DNA of 52,651 bases from Gemmatimonadota bacterium (GTDB lineage: Bacteria > Latescibacterota > UBA2968): NCBI GenBank assembly GCA_002727195.1, contig PBWH01000018.1, positions 1 through 52,651 of the forward strand, read 5' to 3'. Of the stretch, positions 16,532 to 23,276 are shown piece after piece (positions within the stretch are counted from its first letter, which is position 1; each line of letters starts with the position of its first letter). A program made the position numbers and the translations under genes. Under the pieces are notes generated by a model, which saw nothing but the letters and a program-made list of their open reading frames with translations, ran no database searches and was not told the origin of the DNA.

Positions 16532-17569
16532 ATGCCGGACATTCTTTCCCAGGACGAAATCGACGCCCTGTTGTCGGCGACGGGTAGTGACGACGACGAG
16601 AGCGTGTCGACCGGTGAGGTGCGGGCCACCAGCAATCGCCCGATCATCACCTACGACTTCAAGCATCCGTCTCGCGTCTCGAAGGACCAGACACGGACGC
16701 TTGAGAACCTGCACTCGAACCTGGCGCGTATGATGGCGTCATCGTTCTCGACGATGCAGCGATCGGTGGTCGACTGCGATATCGCTTTCGTCGATCAGAC
16801 GACCTATGCCGAGTTCATCATGTCGCTGTCGAACCCGTCCTGCTCGTATACGTTCACGATCGAGCCGCTGGGTGGACCGGCGGTCATCGATTTTTCGATG
16901 CCGGTCGCCTATTCGTTTATCGATCGCCAGTTCGGCGGCACGGGAGGGAACCCGCCCTCAGAATCACGGCCTCTGACTGCGATTGAGCGGACGGTGATGA
17001 CGAAGGTCGTGACCCGGACGCTCGCAGATCTTGAAGCCACCTGGGAAGCCCTGCTGAAGATCCAGGTGTCAGACGCCGAGCTCGAAACGAACCCGGAGTT
17101 CATGCAGGTGGCAGCGCCTTCGGACACGGTCGTGTTGATCGCCTTCGAGGTGAACTCTCAGCACGCGTCGGGACTCGTAAACCTGTGTTACCCGTACTTC
17201 ACGTTAGAGCCCGTTATGGCTTATCTGAACGTCCAGACGTGGGCGAGCCGCGAACGTGGTCGTCGAGAGAGCCAGCAGGAGGAGCGCCTCACACAGCTCG
17301 ATCGCATCTTCGCTCCCGTGAAGGTGCAGTTGGGGAAGACGGCGATTCCACTGGGCACGGTCCTCCAGCTCGAAGAGGGGGACGTACTGAAGCTCGATCC
17401 GACGCTGAACGATGACGCCGTCGTGTTCGTCGGTGATCGACCAAAGTATCTGGCTCGACCCGGGCTGCAGGGCAAGCGTCGAGCCGTCCAGTTGACCGAC
17501 CGGATCGTGAAGGCTGACGAGTCTCGGTACATGACAGAGGTCGAGAAAACGGAGACCGGGGAACTCTAG
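16532..17569 (+). CDS. fliM: Flagellar motor switch protein FliM
   Basis: The 345-residue reading starts at the ATG behind AGGAGAGG and opens with MPDILSQDEIDALLSA, the conserved N-terminal segment that binds phosphorylated CheY. The middle domain has DFKHPSRVSKDQTRTL, YAEFIMSLSNPS and the family's RQFGGTGG loop. The C-terminal SpoA/FliN-like domain has KVQLGKTAIPLGTVLQLEEG and GDRPKYLARPG. FliM forms part of the cytoplasmic C-ring that reverses flagellar rotation. It stands alone here, without fliN or fliG, between xylose isomerase and an adenylate-kinase-like gene, so flagellar genes are dispersed in this genome. A sigma-54 promoter precedes it and a hairpin follows. Confidence 0.95.
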   Translation: MPDILSQDEIDALLSATGSDDDESVSTGEVRATSNRPIITYDFKHPSRVSKDQTRTLENLHSNLARMMASSFSTMQRSVVDCDIAFVDQTTYAEFIMSLSNPSCSYTFTIEPLGGPAVIDFSMPVAYSFIDRQFGGTGGNPPSESRPLTAIERTVMTKVVTRTLADLEATWEALLKIQVSDAELETNPEFMQVAAPSDTVVLIAFEVNSQHASGLVNLCYPYFTLEPVMAYLNVQTWASRERGRRESQQEERLTQLDRIFAPVKVQLGKTAIPLGTVLQLEEGDVLKLDPTLNDDAVVFVGDRPKYLARPGLQGKRRAVQLTDRIVKADESRYMTEVEKTETGEL

Positions 17570-17590
17570 TCTCTGAATAGCAGATCTGAG

Positions 17591-17624
17591 ATGGCCGTTT
17601 GCCGAAGGCAGAGCGGCCATTTCT
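17591..17624 (+). terminator. Hairpin terminator after fliM
   Basis: ATGGCCG (17591) pairs with CGGCCAT (17614-17620) around a smaller nested GCC-GAA-GGC hairpin, followed by TTCTGTG. It lies 22 bases after the fliM stop. The T-tract is short. Confidence 0.5.
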
Positions 17625-17633
17625 GTGTACACA

Positions 17634-17662
17634 TTGACAGGCACGTCGGAACAGTTTAGCTT
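17634..17662 (+). promoter_or_regulatory. Possible sigma-70-type promoter for the kinase pair
   Basis: TTGACA at 17634-17639 is a perfect -35 match, but the -10 candidate 17 bases on (TAGCTT) is poor. It is placed between the fliM terminator and the kinase gene, where a promoter is expected. Confidence 0.35.
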
Positions 17663-17674
17663 CCGATGTTATTG

Positions 17675-17701
17675 CGGCCCCGGGTAGTCTCCTTGGGGCC
17701 G
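17675..17701 (+). other. Leader hairpin before the adenylate-kinase-like gene
   Basis: CGGCCCC and GGGGCCG pair across a 13-base loop, ending 26 bases before the ATG. It would lie in the 5' leader if the promoter at 17634 is used. It may influence translation or stop readthrough; no known riboswitch is recognised. Confidence 0.35.
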
Positions 17702-17727
17702 TGTTGATTGCATGGCTCAGGAGGGGT

Positions 17728-18327
17728 ATGCAGCGTTTGGTCTATAAGACGGTGTTGATTTTTGGTCCGCCGGGTGCGGGGAAGGGAACGTGGGGTCAGA
17801 TCCTCGGCCGGATTCCCGGTTTTCTGCATTTCGCGAGCGGTGACATGTTCAGGTCGCTTTCACCGGACAGCGATCGTGGAAAGGCGGCCCTGGAGAGTAT
17901 CCGGAAAGGCGAACTGGTTTCCGACGAGCAGGCCCTTTCTATGTGGCGGGAGCAGTTGAATAATCTGGTTACGATCGGGAAATTCAACCCCGAGAAGCAC
18001 GTCCTTGTCCTCGATGGTCTACCGCGAACGCCCGCTCAGGCTGTCGAGGTCGAAAGCGACCTGGATATTCGCCTGATCCTGTTTCTCGACAGTCCGGACC
18101 GGGATCTTCTGGTTCAGCGGTTGTATGGTCGAGCGCTTGTCGAACACCGGGTCGACGATGCGAACGAGGACATTATCCGGCGTCGATTCCAGGTCTATGA
18201 TGATCAGACGAACCAGACGTTGGAGCACTACCCCAAGGATCTGATCCAGCAAGTCGATGTTTCCCAGCTTCCACAGAAGATCCTCCTGGATATCTGCCAG
18301 CATCTGGACGAACGATTGAGCGGCTAG
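17728..18327 (+). CDS. Adenylate kinase-family nucleoside monophosphate kinase
   Basis: This 199-residue protein starts at ATG immediately behind AGGAGGGG; an in-frame GTG at 17701 lacks a binding site. The P-loop is G13-PPGAGKGT-21, followed by FASGDMFRSL (AMP-binding helix) and VLDGLPRTPAQA (the Adk signature, normally DGFPRT). The lid region is short, with RVDDANEDIIRRRFQVYDDQT supplying the arginines. The family transfers phosphate from ATP to AMP or another NMP. TWGQ replaces the usual TQA after the P-loop and the sequence diverges from housekeeping Adk, so this may be a second, specialised copy. The next gene follows immediately after its stop codon. Confidence 0.82.
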   Translation: MQRLVYKTVLIFGPPGAGKGTWGQILGRIPGFLHFASGDMFRSLSPDSDRGKAALESIRKGELVSDEQALSMWREQLNNLVTIGKFNPEKHVLVLDGLPRTPAQAVEVESDLDIRLILFLDSPDRDLLVQRLYGRALVEHRVDDANEDIIRRRFQVYDDQTNQTLEHYPKDLIQQVDVSQLPQKILLDICQHLDERLSG

Positions 18328-19218
18328 GTGTCCGAGGCGGCTCCCAAACTTCTCTTCATCACTAATCCCAACGCCGGGCCGGGGGATATCGAACCTGGGC
18401 ATCTGATCGTTTCTGCCATCGGTGACAGAGCCGAATACGTGGTCCAGGAGACGGAACGTGCCGGTCACGCTACCGATCTGGCCGCGGCGGCTGTCGGCGC
18501 GTATGACGTGATCGTGGCGATGGGGGGCGACGGAACTGTCAACGAAGTGGGGCGGGGACTCGTCGGGACGTCCACGCCGATGGGTATCGTACCGGTGGGA
18601 TCGGGGAACGCGCTGGCCCGCGCACTTGGGATCTCTCTCGAACTGGCCCACGCGTGTCGGGTTCTGCTTTCCGATAAGACGCGGTCGATCGATGTCGGGC
18701 GTGTCGACGATGAGATCTTTCTTTCGACGGCAGGGATCGGGATTGACGCGGAGGTCTGCTGGCACTTCGCGAAGCAGATCGGGGGCCGCCGGGGACTCCT
18801 TCCGTATCTGAAGCACGGTCTTCACACGGTCGCAAACTATGAGGCGCGTCCGGTTTTGCTCTCGCTGAACACCCATCCCGACCCTATCGAAGTCAAGCCA
18901 CAGCTGTTGACGTTCGCGAACACAAACGCCTTCGGGTATGGGGCCGAGATCGCCCCGGGGGCTCAACCTGATGATGGCGAACTCGACGTCATCGTCGTCG
19001 AGGATATGACGTTACTGAAGGCCGCACTCAGCGTTCGCCGCCTGTTCAGAGGGACCTTCGATCGGGTTCGTGGTGTGTCACGATATCAGGCCAGCGAAAT
19101 CAGGATCGACCGTGAGGCGGGCGGGTGTTACCAGGTGGATGGGGAAGCGAGGGAGGGGGGAAGTACTCTGAACGTGTCCCTGTCGCCGCAGAGTCTGAGG
19201 GTCGTCGCACCTTTCTGA
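18328..19218 (+). CDS. YegS/DgkB-type lipid (diacylglycerol) kinase
   Basis: This 296-residue protein starts at the GTG immediately after the preceding stop. It has the diacylglycerol-kinase catalytic pattern: ITNPNAG at 11-17, the nucleotide loop MGGDGTVNEV at 65-74, PVGSGNALARAL at 89-100, and the second-domain strand TAGIGIDAEV. The C-terminal portion contains QVDGE, typical of the family. Members phosphorylate diacylglycerol or related lipids (or sphingoid bases) at the inner membrane using ATP. The adjacency to an adenylate-kinase-like gene suggests a two-gene unit. The precise lipid is unknown. Confidence 0.88.
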   Translation: MSEAAPKLLFITNPNAGPGDIEPGHLIVSAIGDRAEYVVQETERAGHATDLAAAAVGAYDVIVAMGGDGTVNEVGRGLVGTSTPMGIVPVGSGNALARALGISLELAHACRVLLSDKTRSIDVGRVDDEIFLSTAGIGIDAEVCWHFAKQIGGRRGLLPYLKHGLHTVANYEARPVLLSLNTHPDPIEVKPQLLTFANTNAFGYGAEIAPGAQPDDGELDVIVVEDMTLLKAALSVRRLFRGTFDRVRGVSRYQASEIRIDREAGGCYQVDGEAREGGSTLNVSLSPQSLRVVAPF

Positions 19219-19236
19219 ACAACGCAGAACCGAACG

Positions 19237-19271
19237 CGGGGCGGATGCCGATTGGGTCGGCACCCGCCCCG
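19237..19271. terminator. Bidirectional terminator between convergent genes
   Basis: CGGGGCGG-A-TGCCGA pairs with TCGGCA-C-CCGCCCCG around TTGGG, with one mismatch; the flanks GCAGAA and TTCTGC can extend the stem. TTTCTGCTCTT follows on the plus strand. It separates the lipid-kinase gene from the minus-strand barrel gene. Confidence 0.65.
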
Positions 19272-19283
19272 TTTCTGCTCTTG

Positions 19284-19829
19284 CTAGAGGAAGAACTTCA
19301 GGCCGGCGTAGACACGATCCATGTCCGTGGTGACCGCGTCGGTGAAGATGAAGTCGTGTCGGTAGTTCAGCCCTAGACGGACGTTCTCTCCGATTACAAT
19401 GTCGATCCCGGCCCCGGGGGTGAGACCGAAGCTGCCGTCGCCGATATCGGGATCGTAGAGTCCGGCGTTCAGGCTGACGTTGTAGACGAACGGATGCCAA
19501 GGATAGCTGAAGTTCGTGCCGACGCTGTAGATCGAGAGGTCTCGGTCGGACAGGTAGGCGTAGCCGCCCTGGACGCCGATCCAGTTGTCCATCCCGTATT
19601 CCATCTCGAACCCGTACATGAAGCCGGTCTCGTCCGAGAGATTGGCGCCCTGGAAGAAGCCAGACCCGAAGGCGGCGTTGAGATATATCTGCCTGATGGC
19701 CGATCCGAAGGGGTTCCCACCTTTCCCGTATTCACTTTCCTCCGGTCCATTCGTCCGTCCGACGTCCTGTGCCGTTGCCGACGTGGCCGCGATCGCCACG
19801 GCTGCGATGATGTCGAGTATTCGTTTCAC
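19284..19829 (-). CDS. Small outer-membrane beta-barrel protein
   Basis: This 181-residue protein starts at GTG behind AGGAGG. A signal peptide ends near ATSATAQ (residue 21). The body has alternating strands with aromatic belts: GFMYGFEMEYGMDNWIGVQG, YAYLSDRDLSIYSVG, VYNVSLNAGLYD and LGLNYRHDFIF. It ends VYAGLKFFL, a C-terminal aromatic residue as expected for BAM-dependent barrels. This matches an OmpA-type eight-strand porin-like fold in size. Function is unknown. It is separated by 87 bases from the lpoB-like operon upstream, where no promoter is obvious, so it could be the last gene of that unit. Confidence 0.8.
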   Translation of the reverse strand: MKRILDIIAAVAIAATSATAQDVGRTNGPEESEYGKGGNPFGSAIRQIYLNAAFGSGFFQGANLSDETGFMYGFEMEYGMDNWIGVQGGYAYLSDRDLSIYSVGTNFSYPWHPFVYNVSLNAGLYDPDIGDGSFGLTPGAGIDIVIGENVRLGLNYRHDFIFTDAVTTDMDRVYAGLKFFL

Positions 19830-19916
19830 TTTTCGGTCCTCCTAGGCTCTCTTTTCGGAGCGATGGTCTTGTCGATCGGATGGTCCAGCGGCTCTGAAGG
19901 GCCGCCGTCCGTCGTG

Positions 19917-20501
19917 CTAGATGCCGATGCTGCGTTTCTTGTAGGCTTTTCGGATCTCTTTCTCGTCGGTCCATGCGATCTCGGCCGAGGTGAGGTGGGT
20001 GAGTTGGAAGGTCGCCTTGTAGTAGACCAGCTTGTCTTTCCCGACTTCCTGGATATTCGAGGTCAGCGTTCCTGTCAGCACGAAGTCGGCCGCTGTCTGG
20101 CTGCCCTGATGGTTCGCCTGGGACGGGTCCACATAGCCGGAGCGCTGGTATTCATACTCCCGGGCGATGTCTTTCCGGTTCTTGCTGTCGACGAATCTGA
20201 ACTTGCCGCTCTGGATCAGCGAGGTCCGGATCTTGTCTGAGAGGGCATTCAGGTCGATGTGTTCAGTGGTTCGGTTCCGCATCTTGCCGACCATCACGGC
20301 CGGTGCGTCGGCGTTTTGGACCGGCACCGATTCGACCAGCGAGTTGACCATCGTCTTTGCGATGAGCTGCACGTCGTTCTCGTTGAATCGGTCGTCCAGC
20401 AGCGCGATGGTTTTCGGGTCCTCGTAGGTGCCTCTGGTGAAGGCTCTGGGTCCCGCGCAACTGATCGACAGGACGGCGATAAGCAGAAAGGTACGTTTCA
20501 T
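19917..20501 (-). CDS. lpoB: LpoB-family penicillin-binding-protein activator lipoprotein
   Basis: This 194-residue lipoprotein has Cys15 in SISCAG; the -3 position is Ser rather than Leu, so the lipobox is imperfect. The mature part carries the family hallmarks: FNENDVQLIAKTMVNSL, VMVGKMRNRTTEHID, LSDKIRTSLIQSGKFRFVDS, EYEYQRSGYVDPSQA and TDEKEIRKAYKK. LpoB sits in the outer membrane and reaches through the periplasm to activate the class A peptidoglycan synthase PBP1b. The usual partner PBP1b is not in this window. AGGAGG precedes the ATG. It is the third gene of a three-gene envelope operon. Confidence 0.88.
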   Translation of the reverse strand: MKRTFLLIAVLSISCAGPRAFTRGTYEDPKTIALLDDRFNENDVQLIAKTMVNSLVESVPVQNADAPAVMVGKMRNRTTEHIDLNALSDKIRTSLIQSGKFRFVDSKNRKDIAREYEYQRSGYVDPSQANHQGSQTAADFVLTGTLTSNIQEVGKDKLVYYKATFQLTHLTSAEIAWTDEKEIRKAYKKRSIGI

Positions 20502-20513
20502 GGTGTCCTCCTT

Positions 20514-21305
20514 CTAGTCCCACTCGCACTCGAAGTGCGTTCCGGTGATGGTCCAATTGTCCTCGAGCATACGGTCTTGATACAGCCTGATCAACAACCG
20601 GCAGTCTGACCTGAGGGAGCTCGCCGGGTATTTAAAGGCGTGTGTGCGTGCCCTCGCCCTGGTCGTGTCATCCAGTTCGGATAGCCAGTGGATGTCCGGT
20701 CGCGGCGAGGTGAAGACAGTCAGTTCTCGGGGGGCGACGTTGGTCAGCGGAATCCGGCCCGTGAAGGAGACCGTGCGCACCGTTCGGGGGATCAGCAGAT
20801 CCGATCGGTCGGTGGTCGTGTCGCTCGTCCAGCGTCCGCCGAACACCTGGTTCAGGTCGGCTGTAAAGACCCGCTCGATTTCACCGTCCGGGATGATCAC
20901 GTAGAGATACCGGGTCCTGGGCTGGGATCGTTGCCCGTCGATCTTCAGTGTGATACTGAGGTCGATCGACCGGTTCGGGGCCAGGGCGTGCAGGGACGCC
21001 GCCTGGATCGTTTCCGCCGCGATGCCAGCCGTCTGGAGTGCGATTAGTCCGTCGGCGCTGACGTCTCCGGCATACCGTCGTTGGGTGATCATCTGGACGA
21101 GTTGTTCCGTCTTGAATCTGCTGTCGGATAGCTTGGCCAGGTCCGAGCGCGTCAACGGCAACTGATCCGATCGTTCGTAGACGGGCGGTAGCTGGTTCCC
21201 GGACCACTCGACGATGTTGACGACCGGTCCCAGTGTCGGCAGATCTGCCGGTTTGGCGTGCGCTGTGGTCACCAGACAGCACAAAACCGCAAGTATGCGT
21301 TTCAT
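20514..21305 (-). CDS. Exported protein of unknown function in the LpoB operon
   Basis: This 263-residue protein has a signal peptide cut near AHAKP (residue 18). Residues 45-110 are helical (LTRSDLAKLSDSRFKTEQLV, GDVSADGLIALQTAGIAAET). The second half is beta-rich (DLSITLKIDGQ, RTRYLYVIIPDGEIERVF, RTVSFTGRIPL). I do not recognise a family. There is no lipobox; two cysteines near the C-terminus (SDCRLL and FECEWD) could form a disulfide in the periplasm. It lies between the COG3014-like gene and lpoB with gaps under 20 bases, so a role linked to peptidoglycan synthesis or cell-envelope integrity is inferred. Confidence 0.65.
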   Translation of the reverse strand: MKRILAVLCCLVTTAHAKPADLPTLGPVVNIVEWSGNQLPPVYERSDQLPLTRSDLAKLSDSRFKTEQLVQMITQRRYAGDVSADGLIALQTAGIAAETIQAASLHALAPNRSIDLSITLKIDGQRSQPRTRYLYVIIPDGEIERVFTADLNQVFGGRWTSDTTTDRSDLLIPRTVRTVSFTGRIPLTNVAPRELTVFTSPRPDIHWLSELDDTTRARARTHAFKYPASSLRSDCRLLIRLYQDRMLEDNWTITGTHFECEWD

Positions 21306-21321
21306 AACGTCTCTCCCCTGA

Positions 21322-22683
21322 TCAGCTGTATTGCCGGTGGTTGATGAACGTGCGTCTGCCTGCTTCGATCCTGATTGTCCGGACTGTCTCGTCCGTTACG
21401 ATTCCCCACCTGTCCAGCCGCTGGATTCGGATCTCGTGCTCGCCCGGGGGCAGCGCGATTCTCCCGATCCTTACTTCGCGTGGTAACGTTACCCAGCTCC
21501 GTGTATCGGCTTTCTCTGTGGCGGCGGTGAACATGTTGACCAGAAATCCCAGCCACTCGCTCTTCTTTTCCGCCCCCTTGGTGGCGGCGAGCTTGACGAG
21601 CGCGCGTGCCACAGTGCGGGCGAAGATGTTCCCGGATCTATCCTCGAGTGTCGCTCGCGCGATGGTGTCGAGGTTCTGGGCCGGGCTCGGTGTTACGGAC
21701 TCGTTGCCGATCAGGACTCGAACAGGAGTGTGATCCTGGTGGGGTGTCTCGAACGTCGGGAGTGCGATCCGCATCCAGTAATCCACCTTGCTGGCGTGGT
21801 GATGGCCTCTCCGGTGGCGATCGCGTACCTGATGCGAGATGCGCCGTGTGCTCCCCTTGCGGGCGCGATCCAGATCAGATTTGTAGATCGGTATGTCTAC
21901 CTCTTCCTGGATTTTCCGGCTGATAAACCCGATTTCTGTGAAGACGACGAGATCGCCATTGCCCGATCGGCTTTGTAAGGCGGTCAGGGCAGGAGGCCCC
22001 GCGTAGCCAAGCTCCGCCTCGACTCTGGCCAGATCCTCATCGAGTTCGGCAGGTGCTGATATTCGGAAGTGGCTCGCGTACCTGCGGTATGCCATCTCCG
22101 CGTCCCTCAGCGATACATAAGCATCGTTATATTCGAGCTCTGATTCGTAGAAGAGCGCCGTGAGGTAATGGATGAAGGCGTCGTTCTTGTAAGTGAATTC
22201 CGTCTCGTCGTGCGAGGTGTAGCGCTCCAGTCTCAAGTTCGCTTTCCTGCACTCGACGAGAGCGTTCTCGGGGAGACCGAGATACCAGTAGTTCAGTGCC
22301 CGGTAGTAGTGGATGAAAACGAGCTCATAGGTCTCGCCGCGATAGTCACGAGATTCATCGCTGGTTACGAAGGCTGCGAGTTCTCGTGAAAGAGAACGCG
22401 TGAACAGCTCATCCGCGATCCGTTCCGCCTGGTCCAAGAGGACATTTGAGTGGGCATACTGACCGTCATAGTGCGCGATCAGCCCGGTCTCTAGGAAGAA
22501 GAGCAGCTTACTCGGACCTCGGGCGGCGCGCTGAACGGCATCGTAGGCACCGGTGTAGTCACCCGCAGAAAGGCTATTTCGGATCGCCGGCGTATTGGCG
22601 GCGTATGGTGCACAGGCGACAGTCCAGATGACTAGGACGAGCAGATATGGGATTGGGCGAGTTTTTATTGGAATCTCCAGCAA
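21322..22683 (-). CDS. COG3014-like TPR lipoprotein
   Basis: This 453-residue protein has a hydrophobic start (IPYLLVLVIWTVAC) with a lipobox-like TVAC near residue 24. Residues 40-220 are helical repeats (SAGDYTGAYDAVQRAARGPS, YYRALNYWYLGLPENALVE, YNDAYVSLRDAEMAYRRY). The C-terminal half is basic, contains HRRGHHHASK, and is beta-rich near VTLPREVRIGRIALPPGEHE. The overall layout resembles COG3014 proteins, which occur beside LpoB-type genes in other bacteria (from memory). The only available start is TTG with a weak ribosome binding site, so the 5' end is uncertain. It is the first gene of the minus-strand operon with lpoB. Confidence 0.68.
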   Translation of the reverse strand: MLEIPIKTRPIPYLLVLVIWTVACAPYAANTPAIRNSLSAGDYTGAYDAVQRAARGPSKLLFFLETGLIAHYDGQYAHSNVLLDQAERIADELFTRSLSRELAAFVTSDESRDYRGETYELVFIHYYRALNYWYLGLPENALVECRKANLRLERYTSHDETEFTYKNDAFIHYLTALFYESELEYNDAYVSLRDAEMAYRRYASHFRISAPAELDEDLARVEAELGYAGPPALTALQSRSGNGDLVVFTEIGFISRKIQEEVDIPIYKSDLDRARKGSTRRISHQVRDRHRRGHHHASKVDYWMRIALPTFETPHQDHTPVRVLIGNESVTPSPAQNLDTIARATLEDRSGNIFARTVARALVKLAATKGAEKKSEWLGFLVNMFTAATEKADTRSWVTLPREVRIGRIALPPGEHEIRIQRLDRWGIVTDETVRTIRIEAGRRTFINHRQYS

Positions 22684-22724
22684 GCCAGTATCGCAACGGA
22701 GATGCCAATGGGAGAGGTTCGATA

Positions 22725-22743
22725 TAAGTGTATATTTTACAAT
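22725..22743. promoter_or_regulatory. AT-rich element shared with 35931-35949
   Basis: TAAGTGTATATTTTACAAT is repeated with one difference at 35931-35949. Both copies sit just upstream of a minus-strand operon and are preceded by GTTCG. On the minus strand it reads ATTGTAAAAWATACACTTA. It could contain the -10 region or be a regulator site. Confidence 0.5.
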
Positions 22744-22763
22744 AGTTGTAATGTTGTTAACAA
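22734..22763 (-). promoter_or_regulatory. Candidate promoter for the COG3014-lpoB operon
   Basis: On the minus strand TTGTTA (22763-22758) is followed after 18 bases by TAAAAT (22739-22734), five of six matches to the -10 consensus. The -35 lies in a perfect TTGTTAACAA palindrome, which may be an operator. Confidence 0.4.
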
Positions 22764-22823
22764 TGGCCTGTTATGTATGGAAGTCGGGCGGGTGTGAAAA
22801 TAAGCTACAGTTGGTGGGACTGA

Positions 22824-23165
22824 ATGAAGCGGATTCTGATCATAGGTGATGATCCGTCCGTTCTCGATGTGCTCCAGGAAATCTTGTCGACTTTCGGCTA
22901 CTCGGCTCATCCTGTCGATTCGGCTAAAGAGGCTGTCTCGGCGCTCTCAACAGAACGGGTGGACCTGATCTTCCAGGATATCTCGATGCCGGAGATCACG
23001 GGGGGCCAATTACTCGACTTTATTCGAAAGAAAGGATTCCAAACGCCGGTGGTCGTGATCTCAGCCCACATCGAGGAGGAGGTCGAAAAGCGCATGCGCG
23101 CTGCCGGTGTGAGCGGAATGATCGAGAAACCATTCGAGGTGGCGGAGGTGCTCGATGTGATGTGA
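22824..23165 (+). CDS. Stand-alone response-regulator receiver (CheY-like) protein
   Basis: This 113-residue protein is a complete receiver domain with no output domain. The acidic pair is D9-D10 (IIGDDPS), the phosphoacceptor is D52 in FQDISMPE, the switch Ser is S80 (VVVISAH), and the invariant Lys is K102 (IEKPFE). A histidine kinase elsewhere would phosphorylate D52; candidate outputs are the flagellar switch or a phosphorelay. No kinase gene is adjacent. It is divergent from the lpoB operon and shares its AT-rich upstream region. It is slightly short at the C-terminus (ends EVLDVM), so the last helix is abbreviated. Confidence 0.88.
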   Translation: MKRILIIGDDPSVLDVLQEILSTFGYSAHPVDSAKEAVSALSTERVDLIFQDISMPEITGGQLLDFIRKKGFQTPVVVISAHIEEEVEKRMRAAGVSGMIEKPFEVAEVLDVM

Positions 23166-23220
23166 TGGAGGAGGCGCTGGTGCGTCGGAAGTAGGGTAGG
23201 GCCTAAACAAGAACGAAGAA

Positions 23221-23247
23221 GGGGACGCCTCTCTCGGAGGCGTCCCC
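23221..23247. terminator. Strong bidirectional intrinsic terminator
   Basis: A perfect 11-bp stem (GGGGACGCCTC / GAGGCGTCCCC) with loop TCTCG is followed by TTTCTGTTGTTT on the plus strand. A similarly T-rich stretch follows on the minus strand (complement of AACAAGAACGAAGAA). It ends both the receiver gene and the 12-gene glycan operon arriving from the right. Confidence 0.9.
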
Positions 23248-23276
23248 TTTCTGTTGTTTGCAGTGGAGTGAAGGTA

